Below are positions 26,164 through 35,500 of a stretch of 64,000 nt of DNA, piece by piece. The translations under genes and the position numbers were made by a program. The notes beneath the pieces were generated by a model that searched no databases, was not told where the DNA came from, and saw nothing but the letters and a program-made list of their open reading frames with translations. This DNA is from an uncultured Campylobacter sp. (GTDB taxonomy: Bacteria > Campylobacterota > Campylobacteria > Campylobacterales > Campylobacteraceae), in assembly GCF_937959485.1 (NCBI RefSeq), contig NZ_CALGPY010000007.1:62001-126000 (forward strand), in the 5' to 3' direction. Within the stretch, counting starts at the first letter, position 1. Every line of letters begins with the position of its first letter.

Positions 26164-26772
26164 CTAAAGCGATATCTGCTTCGGAAAGTACCTATCCAGC
26201 GTCTGCGCTACCTGCTCTAACCAGACCTTTCGCTCGACCTCGTCGCTATCCGCGACCACTCTAAACATCAGCCGCTCAAAGATTTTCACGCCGCAAAAAT
26301 CAAAAATGCAGCTTTTCCAAATTCTTTCCAGCGGATCGCCGAATATCTTGTTTTCTCTGGCCTCGGGGGTGTTGGAGGTGTTGAAAACTACGGCGGCTTT
26401 AGCCTTTAAAAGTCCTATCGGAAGCCCGCCGTCGTTATCACCTGGCGCAAAATCGTAGGCTACTCTCTGCCTTAGCACACGGTCAATCCAGCCCTTGAGG
26501 ATGGCGGGCGGCTCGCCCCACCAGTTCGGATGGACAATCACGATGCCGTGGGCGTTTGCTATGTCTTTTTGATGCGCCTTTAACAGCTCGTCGTCGCTTT
26601 CATCGCTCACGAGCTCAGCGCCGCTAAGGATCGGATTAAATTTCTCCTTATATAGATCATGAATTTTAACCTCGTAGCCGCTATTTTGCAGCTTTTCTAC
26701 TGCCGCATTCGCGATTGCTGCGTTTAGGCTTTTTTCGTAAGGGTGTGCCAGGATGACGCAGATTTGTTTCAT
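26164..26772 (-). CDS. NAD(P)H:quinone oxidoreductase, flavodoxin-2 family (MdaB/KefF-like)
   Basis: 202 residues, one flavodoxin-like fold of the flavodoxin_2 family. FAD/FMN-binding LAHPYEKSLNAAIANA is at the N-terminus; the typical VIVHPNWWGEPPAILKGWID segment lies at about residues 79-98 (cf. P-x-W-W-x-x-P-A-x-L-K-G-W-D). The RQRVAYDF and GGLPIGLLKAKAAVVFNTSN segments follow. Such enzymes reduce quinones by two electrons and protect from oxidative stress. It lies between two copies of a small membrane-protein gene and has its own start with no obvious operon partner. Confidence 0.85.
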   Translation of the reverse strand: MKQICVILAHPYEKSLNAAIANAAVEKLQNSGYEVKIHDLYKEKFNPILSGAELVSDESDDELLKAHQKDIANAHGIVIVHPNWWGEPPAILKGWIDRVLRQRVAYDFAPGDNDGGLPIGLLKAKAAVVFNTSNTPEARENKIFGDPLERIWKSCIFDFCGVKIFERLMFRVVADSDEVERKVWLEQVAQTLDRYFPKQISL

Positions 26773-26888
26773 AGATCTTCTCCAATTATATTGTTTACTA
26801 AAGAACGTGTGCCGTTGGTATGAAATTTGCTACTAACAAGATCGCAAAATGCAGATTTACTTTATATTTTTTTAAAACCATAATGAGA

Positions 26889-27071
26889 TTATATCCTTTC
26901 GATCTGTCCATCCAGTAACTGATTTAAAACGCATATTAAATTTTCAATAGAGGTTCCCAACTCTTCGCGGCTGAAATTTTTGTAATCCTTGATCGTCTTT
27001 TTACCACCGCCTCCCATCACGAAGTATATGAGAGCCGCTAATATCACCATTACGATGATTAACCTCAACAT
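26889..27071 (-). CDS. small membrane protein, truncated paralogue
   Basis: 60 residues. The first 38 (MLRLIIVMVILAALIYFVMG then GGGKKTIKDYKNFSREEL) repeat the protein at 25841-26041, after which the sequence diverges into an unrelated tail (LICVLNQLLDGQIERI) lacking the two-cysteine segment. GGAAATGCGATG supports the start. It may be a decaying duplicate. Confidence 0.5.
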   Translation of the reverse strand: MLRLIIVMVILAALIYFVMGGGGKKTIKDYKNFSREELGTSIENLICVLNQLLDGQIERI

Positions 27072-27093
27072 CGCATTTCCTTAATTTATAATT

Positions 27094-28377
27094 TTAGGTT
27101 TTTCTCCGCGAAAATATCCATTCCATCGCCGCCTTCATGCTATAAGCGTGCTGCCATGTATGGCGATGACTCCCGCCCGTATAGATCACATAGTAGATAT
27201 GGCAACTCGGCTCAAGCATCGCTTTGATGCGCTCATCTATTTGTCGTTTGTCGGAAGCATCCAGGATGATCTTTTTAACGCAAACGCCATCTTTTTGTAA
27301 ATTTTGCGTGATCTCGTTTGTACTCGGATATGCACCCTTGTCGCCTTGCGAAGCGACAAAAAAGACGTTTTGAGATCCAAGCGGCGACGTGATGTTTGCA
27401 TCCCATTTGCTCGCTATTATATAGGAGGCGGCAAAAAAATCCGGATAATCTATATCCATTTGGATAGATGCCATACCGCCCATAGATTGACCCGTATTAT
27501 AAATTCGCTTCATATCGAAGTTATAACGGCTAGATAGATATTTGATTAAATTTATCGTTCTTTCGAGCTCTTTGCCGTACTGAAATTTATCATTTACGAT
27601 AATAGTGTCGTATTGAGGCGCCAAAATAAAGCTTGGATGTTCGGTTTGCCACGCGGGATCCGCCCATGCCACAGCGCCTAGACCTTGAACGAGCGTAGAT
27701 TTGATCTGCAGCGAAACCGTTCCTGCATCATGCATAAAAAGCACTAGCGGATAGGATTTTTTAGGATCGTAGTTTTTCGGTATAAAAAGATTATACATCA
27801 GTTTTGTGCCGTTTTGGCTTTGATCTACGAAGACATCTTGGATGAAATCTTCGACGAGCAACTCTCGGGTATTTGTGGAATTGAATTCGCCCTTTTCGGT
27901 ATAAATTTCGCCGTTTACATTTATGATCTTGCCCGTTTGCATTACGCTCGCGCTAAAGGTTTTAAGAGGTTGCGGATTGCCTCTGCTACCGAGCGTCGGA
28001 CCGTTTTCGCCCATCGCATTACGTTTTGCTCTGTTAGCTTTATCTTCAGGATGAGGATCGACCGAGCTATCGATCATTGCAAGCGGCATAAGCTCGATTA
28101 TTACGTATTTGCCCGATTTTGGAATTTTGGCATTAGCTGTATTTAAATTTGACTTAGTGCTTACGTAGACTTTGGAGATGTCGCGATTTGCTACCGTATA
28201 GTCATCCTTCGATACGGATGAACTCAAAATCGGCTTATCATATTCAAGCACTACCGCACTTAAATTTTCTCCGTCGCCGAAAACTTGCGTTACGGCCTGA
28301 ACCTCTTTAATGTGTTCGGCCTGCGACATCATTACGGCAAAAGCGGTAGATAAAACGATAAATTTAAAACGTCTCAT
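27094..28377 (-). CDS. exported alpha/beta-hydrolase esterase / predicted peptidase (COG4099-like)
   Basis: 427 residues from ATG 28377, with signal peptide MRRFKFIVLSTAFAVMMSQA. An N-terminal beta-rich region (about 30-170) precedes a hydrolase domain: KSYPLVLFMHDAGTV (oxyanion strand), nucleophile Ser in YNTGQSMGGMAS, acidic residue in the following strand region, and a catalytic-type His in GGSHRHTWQHAY near the C-terminus. This layout fits predicted secreted peptidases/esterases related to PHB depolymerase. It begins 8 bp after the guaA stop, so it may be co-transcribed with guaA. Substrate unknown. A longer start at GTG 28395 lacks a ribosome-binding site. Confidence 0.75.
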   Translation of the reverse strand: MRRFKFIVLSTAFAVMMSQAEHIKEVQAVTQVFGDGENLSAVVLEYDKPILSSSVSKDDYTVANRDISKVYVSTKSNLNTANAKIPKSGKYVIIELMPLAMIDSSVDPHPEDKANRAKRNAMGENGPTLGSRGNPQPLKTFSASVMQTGKIINVNGEIYTEKGEFNSTNTRELLVEDFIQDVFVDQSQNGTKLMYNLFIPKNYDPKKSYPLVLFMHDAGTVSLQIKSTLVQGLGAVAWADPAWQTEHPSFILAPQYDTIIVNDKFQYGKELERTINLIKYLSSRYNFDMKRIYNTGQSMGGMASIQMDIDYPDFFAASYIIASKWDANITSPLGSQNVFFVASQGDKGAYPSTNEITQNLQKDGVCVKKIILDASDKRQIDERIKAMLEPSCHIYYVIYTGGSHRHTWQHAYSMKAAMEWIFSRRKT

Positions 28378-28385
28378 TGCTCGAT

Positions 28386-29921
28386 TTACTCCCACTCTAT
28401 CGTCGCAGGCGGTTTGCTCGAGATGTCGTAAACTACGCGGTTGATGCCGTCCACTTCGTTTATGATGCGGCGAGAGACGTTTTCTAGCAGGTCGTAAGGC
28501 AGGCGCGAGAAGCTAGCCGTCATGCCGTCGCTGGCGTCCACTACGCGTATGCACACGGCGTTTTCGTAGGTGCGGTTATCGCCCATGACTCCCACGGAAT
28601 GCACGTTTAGAAGCACGCAAAACGCCTGCCACGTTTTGTTGTACCAGCCGCTCGATTTTAGCTCGTCGCGTAGGATTACGTCGGCTTTGCGCAGTAGCTC
28701 GAGGCTCGGCGTATTTACCTCGCCCATTATGCGGATCGCAAGGCCTGGGCCCGGGAATGGATGGCGGAAAACGACTTCGCGCGAAAGACCTAGCTCGAGT
28801 CCCAGCTGGCGCACTTCGTCTTTAAAAATTTCGCGCAAAGGCTCGATCAGTTCAAATTTCATATCCTTAGGCAGCCCGCCTACATTGTGATGGCTTTTGA
28901 TCGTCTTGCTTGAGCCTGCGATCGAGCTTTCGATGATATCGGTGTAGAGCGTGCCTTGGGCTAGAAATTTTACGTTTTTGTGTTTTGCCGCTTCTTTGCT
29001 GAAAACTTCAATGAAGGTCGCGCCGATGATTTTGCGTTTTTGCTCCGGATCGACCACCCCTTTTAGTCTGCTTAAAAATAGCTCGCTAGCATCGATCACG
29101 TCTAAGCTCACGCCGAGTTTGAGCCTAAACATCTCCTCTACCGCCTTGCGCTCGCCCGTGCGGAGTAGCCCGTTATCTACGAAAACCGCTATTAGGCTCT
29201 GTGGCACCGCATGCGCCAAAAGCGCCGCTACGACCGAGCTATCCACGCCGCCGCTTACCGCGCAAAGCACTTTGGCGCTGCCTACGCGCTCTTTTATTTT
29301 GATCATCTGCTCTTTGGCGAAGCTACCCATATTCCAAGTGCTGATTATTCCGCAGATCTCTTTGGCGAAATTTTTTAAAATTCTATCGCCGAACTCGCTG
29401 TGGCAGACCTCCGGGTGAAATTGCAGCGCGTAAATTTTACGGGTCTCGTCGCCGAATACGCACCACTCGCTCTCATCCGAGCTTGCCATCACCTCAAAGC
29501 CCTCCGGCAGGCTCTCGACCTTGTCCGAGTGGCTCATCCAAACGGTTGAGTTATCCTCCACGCCGCCAAATAGCCTGCTGGCGCGAAGCAGTTTCAAAGA
29601 GGCTTTGCCATACTCTTTTTTGCCCGCAGGCACGACGCTGGCGCCAAATTTATGCGCGATGAGCTGCATGCCGTAGCAGATACCTAAAATCGGAATTCCA
29701 AGCTCAAAAATTCTATCGTCGCAAAAATACGCGCCTTTGGCGTAAACGCTAGCGGGCCCGCCGCTTAAAATAAGGCCTTTAGGGTTTTTGGCTTTTATCT
29801 TATCGATCGGCGCGTCGTATGCGATCAGCTCGGTGTAAACGCCTTGTTCGCGCAAGCGCCTAGCGATCAGCTGGGTGTATTGAGAGCCGAAGTCCAGCAC
29901 TAAAATGTCTGCCGTTTGCAT
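28386..29921 (-). CDS. guaA: GMP synthase (glutamine-hydrolysing)
   Basis: 511 residues, full length. It contains an N-terminal class I amidotransferase domain (nucleophile Cys in GICYGMQLIAH, His/Glu in FHPEVCHSEFG), then the ATP pyrophosphatase domain with the PP-loop VSGGVDSSVVAALL near residue 225, and the C-terminal dimerisation domain ending in KPPATIEWE. It aminates XMP to GMP. The ATG is preceded by AAAGGAATTTT. Together with the LptM-like, DciA-like and uvrC genes upstream, the order resembles the guaA region of C. jejuni. Confidence 0.97.
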   Translation of the reverse strand: MQTADILVLDFGSQYTQLIARRLREQGVYTELIAYDAPIDKIKAKNPKGLILSGGPASVYAKGAYFCDDRIFELGIPILGICYGMQLIAHKFGASVVPAGKKEYGKASLKLLRASRLFGGVEDNSTVWMSHSDKVESLPEGFEVMASSDESEWCVFGDETRKIYALQFHPEVCHSEFGDRILKNFAKEICGIISTWNMGSFAKEQMIKIKERVGSAKVLCAVSGGVDSSVVAALLAHAVPQSLIAVFVDNGLLRTGERKAVEEMFRLKLGVSLDVIDASELFLSRLKGVVDPEQKRKIIGATFIEVFSKEAAKHKNVKFLAQGTLYTDIIESSIAGSSKTIKSHHNVGGLPKDMKFELIEPLREIFKDEVRQLGLELGLSREVVFRHPFPGPGLAIRIMGEVNTPSLELLRKADVILRDELKSSGWYNKTWQAFCVLLNVHSVGVMGDNRTYENAVCIRVVDASDGMTASFSRLPYDLLENVSRRIINEVDGINRVVYDISSKPPATIEWE

Positions 29922-29975
29922 AAAATTCCTTTGTAAAAATTTTTAAAAGTATAACAAAGCAAAGCTAAAAGTAGG

Positions 29976-30176
29976 CTATTTATCGCGTAAAATTCTAACG
30001 CCGCCTTTCGTGTCGTTTGTTTTGTTACCATCCGCGGCGGATGCCTCTGCGTTCGCGGTTTGCTCATCCGCGTCCGAGTAAAACGGCGGCCCTTTGTATC
30101 CGCAGCCGCTAAGCAAAACTAAGATAAAAAATGCTAAAATCCGTCTATGGAAAATGCAAGAGAAATAATCGCTCAT
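29976..30176 (-). CDS. small outer-membrane lipoprotein, LptM-like
   Basis: 66 residues. A lipoprotein signal peptide with lipobox LLSGC places the lipidated cysteine at about residue 25, followed directly by GYKGPPFY, which resembles the C-G-x-K-G-P-L-Y motif of LptM/YifL proteins that help LptD mature. The rest is an acidic, disordered tail. Its start lies 30 bp inside the 5' end of the divergent DciA-like gene, so the two genes overlap head to head and their promoters must lie within each other's coding sequence. Confidence 0.7.
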   Translation of the reverse strand: MSDYFSCIFHRRILAFFILVLLSGCGYKGPPFYSDADEQTANAEASAADGNKTNDTKGGVRILRDK

Positions 30177-30614
30177 ATTAGAAAAAATCCTTTATATGCC
30201 AAGATGCGAGAAAGAGGCGAGTTTCTGGCGATTTTGCCGCTTAGTTGGCAAAGGCTGATCGCTTTCATCTACGTCAAAGATGGCATTTTGATGATAGCCG
30301 CGAAACACCCGGCTGGGCTTTGCGAACTAAAACGCGATAGTAATATAAATTTAATAAAAGACGTATTAAAGCGCTTCGTAGCCGCTAGAGTGACGGCGGA
30401 GCTTTGCGGCGTGTGCGATATAAAATTTTTCGTCGCAGATAGAGTAATGAGCAGAAGAAGGGCGCAAATTTATAAAGCTCATTTGCGCTGGGATGGCGAA
30501 GCTTTATCTTCAGAGCGCGCAAAAGGGGAGTTTAAAAACAAAATCCAAGATCCGCAAATTTATAAAATTTTTGAAGAGATAAGAGGGTTAATCCTTGCTA
30601 ATAGAGGAGATTAA
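30147..30614 (+). CDS. DUF721/DciA-like protein
   Basis: 155 residues. The N-terminal part (NAREIIAHIRKNPLYAKM ... LPLSWQRLIAFIYVKDGILM IAAKHPAGLCELKRDSNIN) has the small beta-alpha layout of DUF721 proteins, the superfamily that includes the replicative helicase loader DciA. C. jejuni has a comparable gene beside uvrC and guaA. Its 3' end overlaps uvrC by 20 bp. No good ribosome-binding site precedes ATG 30147. The role in helicase loading is an inference from the family. Confidence 0.65.
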   Translation: MENAREIIAHIRKNPLYAKMRERGEFLAILPLSWQRLIAFIYVKDGILMIAAKHPAGLCELKRDSNINLIKDVLKRFVAARVTAELCGVCDIKFFVADRVMSRRRAQIYKAHLRWDGEALSSERAKGEFKNKIQDPQIYKIFEEIRGLILANRGD

Positions 30615-32397
30615 GAGCCTGCCTGCTAGCCCCGGCGTGTATCAGTACTTCGACGCCGCGGGCAAGCTGTTATACGTCGGCAAGGCAAAAATTTTAAAAA
30701 ATCGCGTCAAAAGCTACTTTTCTTTCACGCCCGCTCTCGCTCCGAGCCCGCGCTTAAGTGCGCGCATCGCCAAGATGATAAGCGAGGCGGCGCATTTAGA
30801 ATACATCGTAACGCCCAGCGAGAGCGACGCGCTGATACTAGAAAATTCCTTCATCAAGCAGCTTAAGCCTAAATACAACATCCTGCTGCGCGACGATAAG
30901 ACCTATCCATATATCTACGTAAATTTAGACGACGATTTCCCGCGCTTTGAGATCACGCGAAAGATCGTAAAGGGCAGAAACATCAGATACTTCGGTCCCT
31001 ATTTTCACGGCGCGAAGGAAATTTTACAGACGCTTTACATGCAGTTTCCGCTCGTGCAGAAGAAAAATTGCGTCAAGGGCAAGAAGGCCTGTTTGTTCCA
31101 TCAGATCGGGCGCTGCGCCGCTCCGTGCGAGGATAAAATTTCAAAGCAGGATTACGCGCGTATCGTACAAAGCGCGCTTACGGCTCTAAAAAATCCGCAA
31201 AAGATGGTGCCGCAGCTTTTGGAGCGGATGGCGCGGCTTGCGCAGAGCGAAAATTTCGAGGAAGCCGCACAGATCCGCGATACGATCGAAATTTTAAAGC
31301 AGATGAACGTAAAGGTGGAGGTCGATCTGGCAAAACTCGATGATTTCGAGGTCTTTGCGATTGCCGCACGCGACGGGCTCGTCTGCGCCGTGCATTTTAG
31401 CATACGCGAGGGAAAAATTTCAGCCTCAAGCTCGCATATAATCAACTGCAAAGCCCCAAGCGCCGATGATATCGCAAACGCCTACAAGCAGATGATCTTA
31501 AGCGCCTTTCCTGCCGCGGCTCCCGTGGCGTGCGCTAAAATTTACGTTTACGACGAGTTTGACGATGCGGATCTGGTATGCGAAATTTTATCCAAGCGGC
31601 ACGAAAGAGCGTTTAAAATTTACGCGCCAAAAATCGGCGAGAAGCGTAAAATTTGCGAGATTGCATATCAAAACTGCGAGATCAATATCAAAAAGCATCT
31701 AAAAACGCACGATTACGCATTTTTGCAGGAGCTGAAGGATTATTTTAATCTTACGAATTTGCCCGTAAATATCGAGGTTTTCGACAATTCGCATATGTTC
31801 GGCGCCGCAGCCGTGGGAGCTATGATAAGCTTTCAAGACGGCGAGTTTAACAAGCAAAACTACCGCCACAAGCACCTTAGCTCAAATAACGACTACGATC
31901 AGATGCGCGAGTATCTAACTAGCCGCGCGCTTAAATTTGACGAGCTCGCAGCACCCGATCTGTGGCTCATCGACGGCGGAACGGCTCTGCTAAACTTGGC
32001 AGAGGAAATAATCTGCAGCGTCGGAGCAAACGTCGATATAATCGCCATCTCTAAAGAGAAGATCGACGCTAAAGCCCACCGCGCAAAGGGAGCTGCGAAA
32101 GATAAAATTTGCACGAAGAACGGGATTTTTTCGCTGCCGACGGATGATAAAAAATTGCAGTTTTTTCAGCGACTACGCGATGAAGCGCACCGCTTTGCGA
32201 TCTCGTTTCACCAAAAGAGCAAACGCAAGCTCGATCTACAAAGCTCAAAGCTGCTAAGCTTGGGCGTTAGCAAGGGAAGCCTGAAGAAGCTTTTGGACTT
32301 TTACGGCGATTTTGAGAGCATTTATGCGGCGAGCTTCGATGAGATCAGATCGCTTACGAATATCCAAACCGCCGAAAAAATTTTAAACAATCATTAA
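30595..32397 (+). CDS. uvrC: excinuclease ABC subunit C
   Basis: 600 residues, starting at TTG 30595 with AGAGGG seven bases upstream; no later start preserves the domain. The GIY-YIG nuclease domain is at the N-terminus (SPGVYQYFDAAGKLLYVGKA). The Cys-rich linker is CVKGKKACLFHQIGRCAAPC, the UVR helical hairpin is around residues 205-235, the RNase H-like second nuclease domain has FDNSHMFGAAAVG and LWLIDGG, and C-terminal helix-hairpin-helix motifs end the protein (LGVSKGSLKKLL). It makes both incisions in nucleotide excision repair. Confidence 0.97.
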   Translation: MLIEEIKSLPASPGVYQYFDAAGKLLYVGKAKILKNRVKSYFSFTPALAPSPRLSARIAKMISEAAHLEYIVTPSESDALILENSFIKQLKPKYNILLRDDKTYPYIYVNLDDDFPRFEITRKIVKGRNIRYFGPYFHGAKEILQTLYMQFPLVQKKNCVKGKKACLFHQIGRCAAPCEDKISKQDYARIVQSALTALKNPQKMVPQLLERMARLAQSENFEEAAQIRDTIEILKQMNVKVEVDLAKLDDFEVFAIAARDGLVCAVHFSIREGKISASSSHIINCKAPSADDIANAYKQMILSAFPAAAPVACAKIYVYDEFDDADLVCEILSKRHERAFKIYAPKIGEKRKICEIAYQNCEINIKKHLKTHDYAFLQELKDYFNLTNLPVNIEVFDNSHMFGAAAVGAMISFQDGEFNKQNYRHKHLSSNNDYDQMREYLTSRALKFDELAAPDLWLIDGGTALLNLAEEIICSVGANVDIIAISKEKIDAKAHRAKGAAKDKICTKNGIFSLPTDDKKLQFFQRLRDEAHRFAISFHQKSKRKLDLQSSKLLSLGVSKGSLKKLLDFYGDFESIYAASFDEIRSLTNIQTAEKILNNH

Positions 32398-32562
32398 CGA
32401 AAACCTAACGCAAAAAGCTATATTTAAAGATTTGTTTAGTAAAATCACCCATTAACTTTGCAGGACGGCTAAATCGTCTCCGCCTAGCGTGACGGAAGCG
32501 ACTTCGTTTCTCCGGTTGAATAAAATTTAACGTCGCGTAAGCTGCGCTTTGAAGGATTTTGT

Positions 32563-35500
32563 ATGAATTTAAATACTACAAGTGCTTTGAGACTTGTTAG
32601 CGGTATCCCGTTACTTTTGATTTTCGCGTTTGCATCATATTTCTTGTTTATCTCTTTGCAGGATTACGCCAGAGTGGGAATTTTGCAGCAGCAAATTGCT
32701 AAAAATAGCAACCTCGCGGCGTTAGTAGAGCAGGTAGATAAAGAGCGCGGTATCACTTCGGCGTTTTTGGGTAGCGAGGGAAACCCCGGTATGGGAACCC
32801 TTCTATCGGGCCAACGCAAAAAAACCGACGATGCGCTTGCAAAGTATAAAGAAAGCAAAAATATCAGTGAAAACGTCATAAAAAAGACTATTTTTGATAT
32901 TTTCGCTTACGGCACCGGTAATGACGAGCTTCTGGCTGCCGAGACCGATATAGACGGTTTATTAGACAAACTTCCGCAGGTAAGAAGGGATGTCGATGCT
33001 CAAAGCAAAAGCTTCGGTGAGCTTTTCAGCTCATATTTTCAAAAATTCGATGATGATGTAAAAACAATCCAACGAGTGCTAAGAGAGGGTCTTGTAAGCT
33101 CAAATATTACCGTTTGGACGGTTTCGTTGCTTAATACTTATGAGGCGATGGATGCCACTGCATCGGAGCGCGACTATATTATCGAATACATCATCGGTAG
33201 CAAGGCTATGAATCAGGCACAGCTAAGGACTTGGGCTAGCTTCAACCTATCTAGTTCGCTTCCTAATTACTACTTCTTGCCGGAATCTGATGCCAGAGCT
33301 GCGATTTTAAAAATTCTAGACGGAGAGGAATTTCAAAACGCATTAAGAGAGACTGCTAAAATTTCAGCCACATTGCAGCAAGAAGCGGACGAGGGACATT
33401 ATAGCGTGCCTTTTCAAGAGTGGTTTGCCTCTACTACACTTAAATATAAAAAGCTAAGCGAAATTTCTGAAAAGATCAATGCTGAGCTTGCAGCGCATGC
33501 CGATACTTATCTAGCGCAAAGACTAAGAAACCTATTTATTGCTCTTGGCATATGGGTTTTAGCGGCTATTTTGGTCGTTTTTGCCTTGGGTATTACAAGA
33601 CGTTTAAGACAGAACGTTACCGACCTCGGCAACGTGCTTAGCCGAATCGGCGATTTGACGAATCAGCACGAGCATATCGACGTTAGGACTAGTGAGGGTG
33701 TTAACAAGGCGTATTCACTTATCGAGGATGCGCTCGATCTGATTGCATATCAAAAGGGCGCTGCGGAGGATGCCAATAAGGCAAAATCGATCTTTTTGGC
33801 CAATATGTCGCACGAGATCAGAACGCCACTTAACGGCATCATCGGCTTTACGGAGCTTCTTAAAAATACTGATCTGGATGAAGAGAAGCGCGATTACGTT
33901 GATACCATCGAAAAATCGTCCGAAAACCTTCTAACGATCATTAATAACATTTTGGATGTCTCCAAGATCGAAAGTAATAAGGTCGAGCTTGAGGATATCT
34001 TATTTAACCCTATTCAAGATTTCGAAAGCGCGGTTGAAATTTACGTAGCTAAGGCTGCCGAAAAGAATATCGACATCCTGCTCTACATCGATCCTACACT
34101 CGTGCATCATCTATACGGAGACATCACGAAGATCAAAGAGGTTCTTATCAACCTCATGTCAAATGCGGTCAAATTTACGCCTGAGCACGGCACTATCGTG
34201 GTCGAAATTTTAAGGGAGCCTAGCAAAGCTCCAGGAGAGGCGATCGTAACGTTTAGCGTAGAAGATACCGGCATTGGAATTTCTGAAGATAAGCTCGCAA
34301 ATGTATTTAACGCCTTCTCTCAAGCTGACTCTACAATCACGCGCAAATATGGTGGAACGGGTCTTGGACTTACGATTTCGTCTAAATACGTAGCGATGAT
34401 GGGCGGCAAGCTTCAGGTCAAATCTACCGTAGGAAAGGGTACTAGATTTTACTTCACCCTTGCTTTTAAAGAGACTCAAAAGACTGATGCAGACGCAGTA
34501 TTTGAAAGCATCAAAGGATTAAATTTCGCGCTTTTAGCTGATAGCGCCGATACGATGTATAATGATATCGTTAAAAATTATATCAGCAAGCTAGGCGGTA
34601 AAATTTCGATATTTAATACGAACGCGCAGTTCCGCTCAGCGCAAAATAATAACAAATATGACGCCCTTATCACTAGATTTAAGAATTACGGCGAGGTTAG
34701 CGATATATTGAGTATGCCTACGATCTTAACTCTTAAGCCAAAAGAGCTTCAAAGTATTAGTATTTCAAATTCCAAAATTTTTACCCTTACAGAGCCTTTT
34801 AACTTAACTAAATTCGTTAAGACGCTAGATAAAATTTCAAAATCCGGAATTGCTCTAAGTAGATCGGATTTTGCTCCACAGACGCATGAGATTAAGCTGG
34901 ATGCCGAGGTAGAAAAGCCTATCGTCGCTGATGAAATGATTATGGAAGAGCCGATAGTAAAAGAAAGACCTATCATCAACAAGCTCGATGAATTACGACA
35001 TGCTACTACTTCGTCGGCAGACGAGCTACGCGCTATCTTGCAAAGCAGAAGGCGTACGCATGATGCCGAGGCTCATTCTGCGCATAAAGAGGAGGCTGTT
35101 AGTAAGTCTAGTATCGCTCAAGAGCTCAAAAAAGAAGCTCCTAAGGTGGAAGAGCCGGTCATTAAGCCTATAGATATCGAGCCTATGAGTGATATTAAGA
35201 TTGAAAAGACAGAGCCTGAATCACCAAAGATCGATATAGATATTCCTGAAATAGTAATTCCACACGCAGGAAAGCCAAAGGTAGAGCCTTCAAGCACAAA
35301 GGATGCCCAGACCGATATCGATGAGCCTATATCTTTGGAAATCCCTGATGATTTTGTGGGGCTCAAAACACATGTAACGCAGACTCAGGCTCCTAAAGCC
35401 GAAACTCCTAGCATCGATCTTTCTGATATCGAAATAGAGCTTCCTAAGATTAAAAAAGAGGAAGAAGAAGTAAAGGTTGAGCCTGCAAAAATAGAAATTC

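Larger units (their letters stand above)
25931..27071 (-). repeat. direct repeat (111 bp x2) flanking the quinone reductase gene
   Basis: 25931-26041 and 26961-27071 align without gaps at a constant offset of 1030 bp and differ at roughly 14 positions by my count. Both encode the N-terminal membrane helix and linker of the small protein. This indicates a segmental duplication that bracketed the NAD(P)H quinone oxidoreductase gene. Confidence 0.8.
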
